Assembly (NCBI RefSeq): GCF_005233835.1
Contig: NZ_SZQA01000043.1
Coordinates: 1-55,099, forward strand
Source: Herbidospora galbida
Lineage (GTDB): Bacteria; Actinomycetota; Actinomycetes; Streptosporangiales; Streptosporangiaceae
Length of the DNA: 55,099 bases
Direction of reading: 5' to 3'
A program made the position numbers and the translations under genes. The notes under the pieces were generated by a model that ran no database searches, had not been told where the DNA came from, and saw nothing but the letters and a program-made list of their open reading frames with translations. This document shows, piece by piece, positions 40,610-48,997 of the stretch. The first letter of the stretch is position 1, and the number at the start of each line of letters is the position of its first letter.

Positions 40610-42012
40610 CGGTTGATCCACCGGACCTCGTAGGACTTGAGCGTGAGCTGCTTGCCGTCGACCGGGGCCCTGGTCTCCTCGCCCCGCGTGTTGACCACGA
40701 CCAGCTTCTTCGACGACGCCAGCACCCTGATCGCCGGATGCGTCGACCGCACGCTCGCCAGGCGCGTCCCGGCGGGGAACCAGCGCGCGAAGTCCTGCAG
40801 CATGGTCAGGGCGGGCAGCGGCTGGCCGGCCTTGGGCTGGTCGAGGTTGGTCCACAGGCAGCCGTCGCACTCGCGGCCCTCGCCCTGGGGCGACCAGTAG
40901 AGGGCGGCGGCGGTGCCGCTCTTGGCGAACTCGATCATGGCGGCGGCCTGGACGGCCAGGCGGCGGCCGGTGGTCCAGTCGGACTCGGCGGGCTCGAAGT
41001 ACCACTCCGCCCACCAGATCGGCAGCTTGGTCTGCTTCTTCAGCCACCCGTTGACGGCCGAGAACTTCGCCAGCGCCCTGAACTCGTCGGGGTACATGCC
41101 CTTGGACGACTCGGAGGTGCCGTCGACCACGATGAAGTCGGCGCCGTGCTTGTTCTTCAGCCAGAACCTGATCGCGTCGAGGCCGCGCTGGTCCTGGCTG
41201 CCCCACGGGCCGGAGACCTCGGACCTCCAGCCCGGCCGGTCGGTGACGTTGATGTAGGGGCCGCCGACCTGGATCTTCGGGTTGACCTTCTTCAGGGCGT
41301 CGTACACGAGGTTGTACATCTCGGTGTAGCCCTCGTAGTCCCACCGCTTCAGGCCCTCGTTGAAGAAGCCCTTGAACTCGTTCCACACGATGAAGTGGCG
41401 GACGTGGGGGTAGCGCTTGGCCGCGGCGGCGGCCAGGTTCGCGAAGTCCTTGTAGTGCTTGCGCAGCGGTGACTGGGTGAAGTTGTTCTCCCAGTCGGTC
41501 TCGCCGGGCTTCCCGCCGACCATCCAGTCGGGGGCGCAGCAGAGCGTGATGACCGGGAGGCCGCCCGACCGCTTGATGGCGGCCATCCGGCTGTCCATGC
41601 TGTCCCAGTCGTACTTGCCGGGCGAGGGCTCGGGGTTGAGGGTGCCGAAGCCCATGATGTGCTGGTTCTGGATGATCCGGCCGCGGGCCAGGCTCCGCTC
41701 GGCGACCGCGGTGACCTCGGGCGGGCCCGAGTCGACGCTGAACCGGGTGTGGGAGAAGCCCCAGATCGGGAAACCGGCGGGCGCGCCGCCGCCGATCACG
41801 ATCGGGCGGGCCGCCGCCGGACCGGCCACCGCCTCGGGCGCCGACTCCCCCTGGTCGCCCAACGGCTCCCAGGGCACGGCCGGGGGCCCGGACATCGCGA
41901 GGACGAGGGCGCCGATCGCACCGGCGACCGTCACTGTCGCGAAGAGCATGACGAGCCTGGTGCGGAGGGAACGGCGCGCGTGCCGCCAGTGCCGCCGATT
42001 CTCTCGAGCCAC
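40606..42012 (-). CDS. Membrane-anchored glycoside hydrolase (clan GH-A, GH39-like)
   Basis: This is a 468-residue protein. An arginine-rich N-terminus and one helix (RLVMLFATVTVAGAIGALVLAM, about 19-40) anchor it with the catalytic part outside. The TIM barrel has WGFSHTRFS, FGTLNPEPSPGKYDWDSMDSRM, the acid/base Glu in HFIVWNEFKGF and the nucleophile Glu in LPIWWAEWYF. A small beta domain ends the chain. This arrangement resembles xylosidase/endoglycosidase families such as GH39, but substrate is not predictable. GTG 42012 lies 49 nt after the P450 stop and its TGA overlaps the GT2 gene. It may trim or remodel the glycan exported by the locus. Confidence 0.82.
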   Translation of the reverse strand: MARENRRHWRHARRSLRTRLVMLFATVTVAGAIGALVLAMSGPPAVPWEPLGDQGESAPEAVAGPAAARPIVIGGGAPAGFPIWGFSHTRFSVDSGPPEVTAVAERSLARGRIIQNQHIMGFGTLNPEPSPGKYDWDSMDSRMAAIKRSGGLPVITLCCAPDWMVGGKPGETDWENNFTQSPLRKHYKDFANLAAAAAKRYPHVRHFIVWNEFKGFFNEGLKRWDYEGYTEMYNLVYDALKKVNPKIQVGGPYINVTDRPGWRSEVSGPWGSQDQRGLDAIRFWLKNKHGADFIVVDGTSESSKGMYPDEFRALAKFSAVNGWLKKQTKLPIWWAEWYFEPAESDWTTGRRLAVQAAAMIEFAKSGTAAALYWSPQGEGRECDGCLWTNLDQPKAGQPLPALTMLQDFARWFPAGTRLASVRSTHPAIRVLASSKKLVVVNTRGEETRAPVDGKQLTLKSYEVRWINR

Positions 42013-42061
42013 CCCGACACGATATAGGGCGAAAGAAAGAAATCGCGGTGTACCCCGGAAT

Positions 42062-43318
42062 CTAGAAGCCGAATCGCAACTCGGTCAGACCGTTCTCGAA
42101 GTTGGAGCGTAGTTGGCGGCCTTCGCCGATGGCGTGGATGTCCGGAAGGCGCCGGAACAGTTCCCGGAACGCCACAGTGAGTTCTTTCCGGACGAGATTC
42201 GCACCAAGGCAGAAATGGATGCCTGGGGCCCCGAACCCGACATGTGGATTCGGGTCACGGGTGATGTCGAACGCGTCGGGATTGACGAAGACGGAGTCGT
42301 CGCGATTGGCCGAGAGAAAGTAGAGGACGACCTTGTCGCCCGGTTTGAGCACCTGCCCGCCGACCTCGTGCTCGACCTTGATCGTCCGGCCGGTGCGCAT
42401 GCCGGGGGTGACGTAGCGGACGATCTCCTCGATGCAGGTGCCGATGTGCTTGTCGAAGTCGTTCACCAGGAGTTCGCGCTGGTCAGGGTGGTCGGTGAGG
42501 AGCCGCAGCCCGTGGGCCATGGCGTTGCTGGCGGTGTTGATCCCGGCGGTGACCAGCAGGGTGAAGAACGCGCCGAGCTCCATGCTGGTCAGCTTCTCGC
42601 CGTCGATGTTGGCGGTGACGAGTTGCGAGATGACGTCCTCGCGGGGGTTCTTGCGGCGCTCCTTGCCGAGCTCGATGACCATCCGCCGCAGGCCCACCAG
42701 GCCCATGGTGTTCTTGGCGGCCAGGCGTAAGGAGGAGAGGAAGCCGGGCCGCACGCCGGTGTAGTCGGCCCAGGTGTGCACCCGCTCGATGACCAGCCCC
42801 CGGTGCTCCTCGGGCACCCCGACGATGTCGCAGATGACGCCGGCCGCGATGGGGTTGGCGATCTGGGTGATGAAGTCACCGCCCGGACCTGCGGCGACGA
42901 CGCCGTCGATGATGCGGTTGACGTTGGCGGTGACGTCCTGCTCGCTCTTGTCGAGCATGCGCGGGGTGAACGCGCGGGCGATGATGCGGCGCAGGCGGCC
43001 GTGCTGGGGGTCGTCGAGGTTCACCATCGAGTTGCCGAAGATGTACTTGGCCCAGAACGGCGGCGGCGGGATCGACACCGACGGGTAGCTGCTGAACACC
43101 CCCGGGTTGCGCAGCGCCTCGGTGATCTCCCGGTGCCGGACCAGCGCGTAGAACCCCTTGCCCGACCGCAGGCCGGGGACGCGCGGCTCCCCGAAGTACA
43201 TCGGCCGCTCGATCTGCCGCAGCCGCTCGAAGGCCGCCAGTCTCTCGGGATGTGGCCGGCCCCAGAACGAGAGGCTGCCCAGGTCGATGTCGTCGATGGA
43301 GACTGGCGCGGCGGTCAT
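42062..43318 (-). CDS. Cytochrome P450 (CYP125/CYP142-like region)
   Basis: This is a 418-residue P450. The ExxR is in CIEEIVRYVTP, and the heme loop is VGFGAPGIHFCLGANLVRKEL with the proximal Cys near 370. The N-terminal half (PGVFSSYPSVSIPPPPFWAKYIFGNSMVNLDDPQHGRLRRIIARAFTPRML) is of the type seen in actinobacterial steroid/fatty-acid P450s. The I-helix reads TAGINTASNAMAHG, with Asn where the acid of the A-G-x-D/E-T motif is expected. It is first in a minus-strand run with the glycoside hydrolase and GT2. No ferredoxin gene adjoins. ATG 43318 has GAGG about 10 nt upstream. Confidence 0.9.
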   Translation of the reverse strand: MTAAPVSIDDIDLGSLSFWGRPHPERLAAFERLRQIERPMYFGEPRVPGLRSGKGFYALVRHREITEALRNPGVFSSYPSVSIPPPPFWAKYIFGNSMVNLDDPQHGRLRRIIARAFTPRMLDKSEQDVTANVNRIIDGVVAAGPGGDFITQIANPIAAGVICDIVGVPEEHRGLVIERVHTWADYTGVRPGFLSSLRLAAKNTMGLVGLRRMVIELGKERRKNPREDVISQLVTANIDGEKLTSMELGAFFTLLVTAGINTASNAMAHGLRLLTDHPDQRELLVNDFDKHIGTCIEEIVRYVTPGMRTGRTIKVEHEVGGQVLKPGDKVVLYFLSANRDDSVFVNPDAFDITRDPNPHVGFGAPGIHFCLGANLVRKELTVAFRELFRRLPDIHAIGEGRQLRSNFENGLTELRFGF

Positions 43319-43385
43319 AGGGGGCAGCACCTCAGGTCGGAGGACGGAGCGATATTCGCGTGTCTTTTCGGGACATTCTCACCAC

Positions 43386-43422
43386 GCGAGCCACGGCCGG
43401 CCTTCGGCCGTCCGCGTCTCGC
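43386..43422. repeat. Palindromic intergenic repeat, copy D
   Basis: Starts GCGAGCCACGGCCGGCC and ends GGCCGTCCGCGTCTCGC. It is the reverse complement of copies B and C apart from one or two central bases. The arms GCGAG...ACGGCC and GGCCGT...CTCGC can pair. It lies in the divergent gap between the P450 and the first acyltransferase gene, next to a -10-like TAGTAT. Confidence 0.75.
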
Positions 43423-43424
43423 TT

Positions 43425-43430
43425 TAGTAT
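43425..43430 (+). promoter_or_regulatory. -10 element for the acyltransferase pair
   Basis: TAGTAT lies 3 nt after the palindromic repeat and 41 nt before ATG 43472. The repeat would occupy the -35 and upstream region. Confidence 0.35.
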
Positions 43431-43471
43431 GGCGCGGTCATCGCCCCCTAGGTCACCGGAATTCATCGCAT

Positions 43472-44524
43472 ATGAAGATCGATGTCGTACGTCCCCGCGA
43501 TCTCGGCGAGCCGGAATTATCGGCGTGGAGACAGATGCGCCGGGCCTCCCCCCATCTGGCGAGCCCGTGGCTGGCGCCCGAGTTCGCGCAGGCGGTCAGC
43601 CACGTCCGCGACACCGCCAGGGTGGCCGTGATCTGGGAGGACACCGACCTGGCGGGGTTCTTGCCGTTCGAGCCGTGCGGCCCCAGGGCGGCCCGGCCGC
43701 TGGCCGCGTGGCTCACCCTCGCGCAGGGTCTGGTGCACCGGCCCGGATTCGAGACCGACGGTTCGGACCTGCTGAAAGGCTGCGGGCTGGACGTCTTCGA
43801 GTTCGAATATCTGGTCGGCGGCCAGCCGTGGTTCACCTCGGACGAGAATCGGACGGCGATGCTGCTCGACCTCGAATCCGGATATGACGGATATATCAAA
43901 TTCTTTCGCGAGACTTCGCCGAAGTCGTACAAGACAATCGCCTACAAGGAGCGCAAGATCCAGCGGGACATCGGCCCGCTGACCTACGAATACGCGTCAA
44001 ATGATCATTTCGGCGCGCTGCTGCGCTGGAAGTCCGACCAGTATCGCCGCATCGGCCGCGCCGACCGCACGGCGAAACCGTGGGTGGCCGCGCTGATCGA
44101 ACGCCTGCGCGACGTCCAGACGCCCGAATTCAGCGCCCCGCTGTCGGTTCTGAAGATCGGCGACAGACCGGTCGCCGCGCATTTCGGCCTGGTCAGCGAA
44201 GGGGTCATGGCGGGCTGGTTCCCCGCCTACGATCCCGAACTCGGATCGTATTCACCCGGCCTGATCCACCATTTACGCCTGGTCGAGGCCGCCGCCGCCC
44301 GGGGATTGCGGCACATCGACACCGGCACCGCCGGAGACTACAAACAGACCATCTGCAACGGCACCCTCCCCCTGTCCGAGGGGGTGGCGCGGCGGCCGGG
44401 AGCGGCCTCGGCCCTCCACTGGCTGCGCACCGCGCCCGCGCGGCGGATCAAGCGGACGATCGTCGGCAACCCGCGGTTGCACGCGCTCGCCGACCGGGCG
44501 CTGAAGATGCGGGGCCGCGCGTGA
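43472..44524 (+). CDS. CelD/FemAB-like GNAT acyltransferase, first of tandem pair
   Basis: This is a 350-residue soluble protein of the Acetyltransf_6 (BcsL/CelD) type. N-terminal MKIDVVRPRDLGEPELSAWRQM and PHLASPWLAPEFAQAV are the family's opening pattern. RETSPKSYKTIAYKERKIQRD and LLRWKSDQYRRIGR mark the central region, and SVLKIGDRPVAAHFGLVSEGVMAGWFPAYDPELGSYSPGLIHHLRLVEAAAARGL marks the acyl-CoA-binding half. It would transfer an acyl or aminoacyl group, in known relatives to exported polysaccharide or cell-wall precursors. ATG 43472 has no strong ribosome site. The TGA overlaps the GTG of a paralogous gene. Confidence 0.85.
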   Translation: MKIDVVRPRDLGEPELSAWRQMRRASPHLASPWLAPEFAQAVSHVRDTARVAVIWEDTDLAGFLPFEPCGPRAARPLAAWLTLAQGLVHRPGFETDGSDLLKGCGLDVFEFEYLVGGQPWFTSDENRTAMLLDLESGYDGYIKFFRETSPKSYKTIAYKERKIQRDIGPLTYEYASNDHFGALLRWKSDQYRRIGRADRTAKPWVAALIERLRDVQTPEFSAPLSVLKIGDRPVAAHFGLVSEGVMAGWFPAYDPELGSYSPGLIHHLRLVEAAAARGLRHIDTGTAGDYKQTICNGTLPLSEGVARRPGAASALHWLRTAPARRIKRTIVGNPRLHALADRALKMRGRA

Positions 44525-45597
44525 GGATCGACGTGGTGCGGCCCTCGGAGCTCTCCGAGGCGCAGATGACCGCGTGGCGGGCGCTGGAGCGCCTCGACGG
44601 CCGCCGCCCGAACCCGTTCCTGGCCCCCGAGTACACCCGGGCCGTCGGCGCGGTCCGCGTCGACGCCCACGTGGCCGTGGTCGACGGCGGCCGGGCCTTC
44701 TTCCCGTTCGAGCGGCGCGGCGCGGTCGGCCTGCCGATCGGCTCGGTGCTCTCGGACCTTCAGGGCATGGCGGCCGAACCCGGTCTGGAGGTGCCCCCGA
44801 GGGAGCTCCTGCGGGCCTGCGACCTCAAGGTCTGGGCCTTCGACCACCTCGACCCGGGCCAGTTCGTACCGAGCCACAAAGCCCTGCACCCCTCCCCGGT
44901 CATCGACCTGACCGGCGGCTACGACGTCTACGCCAAGGGGCTGGCCGAGCGGTCGAGCAAGATCTACAAGTCGACCCTGAAGAAGGAGCGGCGGCTGGCC
45001 CGCGAGGTCGGCGAGGTCCGGTTCACGCTCGACTCGCCCGACCGCGCGGCCCTGCGCACCCTCCAGCGGTGGAAGTCGGCGCAGTACCGCCGCACCGGCC
45101 GCCCCGACCGCTTCGCCGAGCCGTGGGTGGTCGCCGTCACCGAACGCCTGCACGACGTCCGGACCCCCGTGTTCACCGGCACCCTCGGCCTGCTCTACGC
45201 CGGCGACACCCTGGTCGCGGGCAACTTCGGGGTCCGCACCGAGACCACGATCATCGCCTGGTTCCCCGTCTACGACCCGGCCTTCGCCTTCTACTCCCCC
45301 GGCCTGATCCACCGCCTGCGGCTGTGCCGGGCGGTCGCCGAGGCGGGGGTGACCCTGATGGACCTGGGCCGCGGCGAGAAGGGCTACAAGGACAGCCTCA
45401 AGACCGGCGACCAGATGGTCGCCGAGGGCCGTCTGGCCCGCCCCTCGGTCGCGGCGGCCCGCCACTGGCTGGTCCACGAGCCGAGGCGCCGCGCCGTGAA
45501 CCTGGTGCTCTCCACCCCGGTCCTGTACGGCGCCGCCGACCGCGCGGCCCGATGGGCGGCGGCCAGGCGCGGCACTACTCCTGCGTCTGCGGATTGA
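44521..45597 (+). CDS. CelD/FemAB-like GNAT acyltransferase, second of tandem pair
   Basis: This is a 358-residue paralogue of the preceding gene: MRIDVVRPSELSEAQMTAWRAL, RPNPFLAPEYTRAV, ERSSKIYKSTLKKERRLARE, LQRWKSAQYRRTGRPDRFAEPWV and WFPVYDPAFAFYSPGLIHRLRL line up position by position. The C-terminus ends in a short Arg/Ala helix. GTG 44521 overlaps the upstream TGA (GTGA), so the two are translated together and may act as a heterodimer or on two positions of one glycan. The last 23 bp overlap the convergent lipoprotein gene. Confidence 0.85.
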   Translation: MRIDVVRPSELSEAQMTAWRALERLDGRRPNPFLAPEYTRAVGAVRVDAHVAVVDGGRAFFPFERRGAVGLPIGSVLSDLQGMAAEPGLEVPPRELLRACDLKVWAFDHLDPGQFVPSHKALHPSPVIDLTGGYDVYAKGLAERSSKIYKSTLKKERRLAREVGEVRFTLDSPDRAALRTLQRWKSAQYRRTGRPDRFAEPWVVAVTERLHDVRTPVFTGTLGLLYAGDTLVAGNFGVRTETTIIAWFPVYDPAFAFYSPGLIHRLRLCRAVAEAGVTLMDLGRGEKGYKDSLKTGDQMVAEGRLARPSVAAARHWLVHEPRRRAVNLVLSTPVLYGAADRAARWAAARRGTTPASAD

Positions 45598-46894
45598 GCC
45601 CCGGCAGCCGCTTCGCCCCGGCGACCGACGGCTCGGTGAGCTCCAGCACGTCGAGCCCCTGGGTGATGTCGCTGGAGTAGATGTAGCCGTTGTAGAAGTA
45701 GGCCGACCACGACCCCCCGAGCGTGCCGGCCGCCAGGGGCGCGCGTTCGAAGGCGGCCACCTCGCGGGCCCCGGCCGGGTCGGTGAAGTCCCAGACCGAG
45801 ACGCCGCCCTGGTACCAGGCCTGCACCATCAGGTCGCGGCCCTCGACCGGGATGACGTTGCCGTTGTGGGCGACGCAGTTCTCCGTGCCGCCCTGCGTCC
45901 TCGGGATCTTGAACAGGCCGAGCGGCCTCATCCGCCGGTCGGGGGTGATCTCGTAGATCGCCGTGCCGCCCTTGTTCCTCGGCACCTTCGAGGTGCACAT
46001 CGGGGCCGCCCCGCCGCCCAGTTCGTCGCTCAGCACGACCTTGGTCCCGTCGGGGGTGAAGGCCGCCGAGTGCCAGATCGAGAAGTTCTCCCGGTCGGTG
46101 ACCCGCTGGAGCACCTTCGGGTCGGCCCGGTCGGTGATGTCGAGCAGCAGGCCGTCGCCGTAGCAGGCGGCCACCGCCAGGTTCTTCGCCGGGAGCGCGC
46201 TGACGTCGTGGCAGCCGCCGAACCGGCCGGGGTCGCGGTCGGTGAACAGCACGGGGGTGGCCACGACCCGCGCGGCGGCCGGGTCGGCGGCCGGCACCTC
46301 GATGACCGAGACGAGCTCGTGGGGCGCCGGGCAGTTGGCCGTGTCGGGGACCGGCCCGGCGGACGAGACGTAGACGTGGTGGACGCCCTCGCCCGGGACG
46401 ATCGTGTTGGTGTGGGACCCGCACCGGGTGCGGACGGCCGTGACGTAGCGGGGGTTGGCGACGTCGGAGATGTCGAAGATCCGGACGCCCTCGAACTGCG
46501 TCGACGACGACGGGTCGCCTGGGCCGCTCGAACAGTCGGGCCCGGCGCGGGGCACGTCGACCGACAGGAACAGCAGGTTCTCGTAGACCGAGATGTCGTT
46601 CTGGTCGGCGGGGCAGAGCACCCGGGTCACCACCGTCGGCCGGGTGGGGTCGCCGATGTCGTAGACGGTGAAGCCGCCGTAGTTGCCGGCGAAGGCGTAC
46701 GTCCCCTGGAAGGCCAGGTCGGTCCCGAACGACTGGGGGGTGTCGAACGGCGCGCCGGGCGGCACGTTGGCGACGTGCCGCAGGCCGGCCGTGATCGTGA
46801 ACTCAGGGGTGGGGGCGCTCTTCGGCGTCACGGGAGGCGGTGGCGCGGTCGTGCATCCCGCTATCAGGAGGAGACCTACCAATAGCCGCTTCAA
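45575..46894 (-). CDS. Secreted beta-propeller (LVIVD-repeat-like) lipoprotein
   Basis: This is a 439-residue protein with a lipoprotein signal: MKRLLVGLLLIAGC, lipidated Cys at 14. The body contains repeated blades with the pattern 'GFTVYDIGDPTRPTVV', 'GVRIFDISDVANPRYV', 'LLLDITDRADPKVLQ', 'GVSVWDFTDPAGAREV' and 'GLDVLELTEP', typical of LVIVD/YVTN propellers. No catalytic residues are obvious, so binding or scaffold function is likely. TTG 46894 is chosen for GAGG 7 nt upstream and because it starts right at the signal peptide. It follows mshC by 43 nt on the same strand. Confidence 0.8.
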   Translation of the reverse strand: MKRLLVGLLLIAGCTTAPPPPVTPKSAPTPEFTITAGLRHVANVPPGAPFDTPQSFGTDLAFQGTYAFAGNYGGFTVYDIGDPTRPTVVTRVLCPADQNDISVYENLLFLSVDVPRAGPDCSSGPGDPSSSTQFEGVRIFDISDVANPRYVTAVRTRCGSHTNTIVPGEGVHHVYVSSAGPVPDTANCPAPHELVSVIEVPAADPAAARVVATPVLFTDRDPGRFGGCHDVSALPAKNLAVAACYGDGLLLDITDRADPKVLQRVTDRENFSIWHSAAFTPDGTKVVLSDELGGGAAPMCTSKVPRNKGGTAIYEITPDRRMRPLGLFKIPRTQGGTENCVAHNGNVIPVEGRDLMVQAWYQGGVSVWDFTDPAGAREVAAFERAPLAAGTLGGSWSAYFYNGYIYSSDITQGLDVLELTEPSVAGAKRLPGLNPQTQE

Positions 46895-46937
46895 CCGCGA
46901 TCCTCACTTTTGGGGCCCTCTTACGGCAGCGTACCGA

Positions 46938-48143
46938 TCAGAGGGTGATCCCGAGCAGTGCGTCGGCGATGTCGCGGACAAGTTCCGGCGCCTTCGGGTC
47001 GTCGCCCTCGGCGGCGGCCCAGGCGTCGATCGCGGCCAGCGCGCCGGGGGCGTCGAGGTCGTCGGCGATCCGCTCCCGGACGGTCTCCAGCACGGCGGCG
47101 CCCGACGGACCGGCCGGCCGGGCGACGGCCTCGCGCCAGCGGGCGAGCCGGGCGGTCGCCCCGGTCAGGTCGGCGTCGGTCCACTCCCAGTCGGCGCGGT
47201 AGTGGTGGCCGAGCAGGGCCAGCCGGATCGCCATCGGGTCGGCATGCTGCCGCAGCTTCGAGACGAACACCAGGTTGCCGCGCGACTTCGACATCTTCTC
47301 GCCGTCGAGGCCGACCATGCCGGCGTGGACGTAGGCCTTCGCGAACGGCCACTCGCCGGTCGCCACGTGGCCCTCACAGGCGCCCATCTCGTGGTGGGGG
47401 AAGATCAGGTCGCTGCCGCCGCCCGAGACGTCGAAGCCGGGCCCGAGGTTGGCCAGGGCGATCGTGGTGCACTCGACGTGCCACCCGGGACGTCCCGGGC
47501 CGAAGGCCGAGGGCCAGGAGGGCTCACCGGGGCGCTCGGCCCGCCAGAGCAGCCAGTCGAGCGGGTCGCGCTTGCCCGGCCGCTCGGGGTCGCCGCCGCG
47601 CTCCCCGAACAGGGCCAGCATGGTCTCCTCGTCGTAGCCGGAGACCGCGCCGAACTTGGGCGCGGCGGTGCGGGCGAAGTAGACGTCTCCGTCGATCGTG
47701 TACGTCGCCTCGCCCAGCCGCTCGATGAGGGCGGCCACCTGGTCGACGACCTCGGTGACGCCGACGTACTCGGCCGGGGGGAGGATGCGCAGGGCGGTCA
47801 TGTCGGTGCGGAACAGTTCGATCTGGTCTTCGGCCAGTTCCCGCCAGTCTTGACCGTCGCGCTGGGCGCGCTCCAGCAGCGGGTCGTCGACGTCGGTCGC
47901 GTTCTGCGTGTAGTGCACCTCGTGGCCGGCGTCGCGCCAGGCGCGGTTCACCAGGTCGAAGGCCAGGTAGGTGTTCGCATGGCCGAGGTGGGTCGCGTCG
48001 TAGGGGGTGATGCCGCAGACGTACATGCGGGCCACCGGGCCGGGCTCCGTGGTCCGGATCTCGCGGGCGGCGGTGTCGTAGAGGCGGAGCGGGTGACCTT
48101 GGCCCGGCAGGCTGGGGACGTTCGACGAAGACCACGATTGCAT
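46938..48143 (-). CDS. mshC: Mycothiol ligase MshC (cysteine:GlcN-Ins ligase)
   Basis: This is a 401-residue enzyme joining cysteine to glucosaminyl-inositol in mycothiol synthesis, using ATP. It is a cysteinyl-tRNA synthetase-like fold: [26 protein letters not shown] contains the HIGH signature and the zinc Cys, [14 protein letters not shown] the second zinc site, [12 protein letters not shown] the third, and [10 protein letters not shown] the KMSKS loop. It is shorter than CysS and lacks its tRNA anticodon-binding end. A TAGGCT 6 nt before the ATG, built on the stop codon of the upstream gene, suggests an independent leaderless message. Confidence 0.94.
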   Translation of the reverse strand: MQSWSSSNVPSLPGQGHPLRLYDTAAREIRTTEPGPVARMYVCGITPYDATHLGHANTYLAFDLVNRAWRDAGHEVHYTQNATDVDDPLLERAQRDGQDWRELAEDQIELFRTDMTALRILPPAEYVGVTEVVDQVAALIERLGEATYTIDGDVYFARTAAPKFGAVSGYDEETMLALFGERGGDPERPGKRDPLDWLLWRAERPGEPSWPSAFGPGRPGWHVECTTIALANLGPGFDVSGGGSDLIFPHHEMGACEGHVATGEWPFAKAYVHAGMVGLDGEKMSKSRGNLVFVSKLRQHADPMAIRLALLGHHYRADWEWTDADLTGATARLARWREAVARPAGPSGAAVLETVRERIADDLDAPGALAAIDAWAAAEGDDPKAPELVRDIADALLGITL

Positions 48144-48149
48144 GGTGTG

Positions 48150-48155
48150 AGCCTA
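48150..48155 (-). promoter_or_regulatory. -10 element, probable leaderless start of mshC
   Basis: TAGGCT ends 6 nt before the mshC ATG. Its first three bases are the stop codon of the upstream NRDE-family gene. No ribosome site precedes mshC. Confidence 0.4.
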
Positions 48156-48908
48156 TCCGCGTGCCTCGCGCGGGATGTCCACCGGATGCCAGGTGAGGAG
48201 ATCGTCGGGTGCGGGCAGGAAGTCGTAGCGGACGCCCGATTCGGCCAGCGCGACGAGACTGACCGACAGCGACGTGAACAGGCGGCCGTCGCTCAGCTCG
48301 TGGCGGACCAGCAGGGCGGCCGGGTCTTCGTAGGGCAGGCCGTCGCCGGAGGCGAGGCTGAGCCACTCGCCCCAATAGCGTTCGGGGCTCCCACCGTTCG
48401 GCCGACCGGGCCGGGGCGCCTTGGCGAAGGCGGGCTGGAAGCGGGCCACCCGGGGGTTCTCGGCGGGGTCGGGCAGGCCGGCGTTGACCACGACGTAGGT
48501 GCCGGGGCGCAGCTTCTCCTCGGAGAGCCGGTCGCCCGTCCAGGTCCACAGCCGGACGCCGTCGAGCCCGCCGAGCAGGAGGTGGAAGGGGTCGTAGCGG
48601 GTCAGCTCGACCAGGGGCATCTCGCCGCCCGAGGCGGCCAGCAGGGGCAGCTCGCCGCGGGAGGCCCGGTTGGGCGAACTCGTCAGCAGGCCGTGGCCGT
48701 TGAGCAGGGCCGCGACGCGCCGCGCGGCGGGGTTGAGGGCCAGCCAGGTGCCGCCCGCCAGCAGGTCACGGCCGCCGACGACGCCCTGATGGTCGGGCCA
48801 GTAGGCGGAGGGGGACATCCAGGGGCGGTTGACGAACTCGTCGCGGACCCCGGCCAGCAGGATCGGCGACTCCGCATCGGGGTCGAAGCTCACGATGACC
48901 GTACACAA
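48153..48908 (-). CDS. NRDE/TANGO2-family protein
   Basis: This is a 251-residue protein starting MCTVIVSFDPDAESPILLAGVRDEFVNRP. The Cys at position 2 and the 'xRDE' box (here VRDE instead of NRDE) are the family hallmarks, consistent with an Ntn-hydrolase-like fold. GRDLLAGGTWLALN and RVAALLNGHG follow as usual. Biochemical role is unsettled; heme-trafficking functions have been proposed for eukaryotic TANGO2. TTG 48908 has GGAGGGAACGGGCA upstream. It lies between the SCO1664-like gene and mshC on the same strand. Confidence 0.85.
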   Translation of the reverse strand: MCTVIVSFDPDAESPILLAGVRDEFVNRPWMSPSAYWPDHQGVVGGRDLLAGGTWLALNPAARRVAALLNGHGLLTSSPNRASRGELPLLAASGGEMPLVELTRYDPFHLLLGGLDGVRLWTWTGDRLSEEKLRPGTYVVVNAGLPDPAENPRVARFQPAFAKAPRPGRPNGGSPERYWGEWLSLASGDGLPYEDPAALLVRHELSDGRLFTSLSVSLVALAESGVRYDFLPAPDDLLTWHPVDIPREARG

Positions 48909-48997
48909 TGCCCGTTCCCTCCACTATCGGTAGAGACTCATGCAGAGTGCCGGAAATAGAGTGCTACGTCCAGCTCAGTGAGGCTCCGGGAAAGTAG

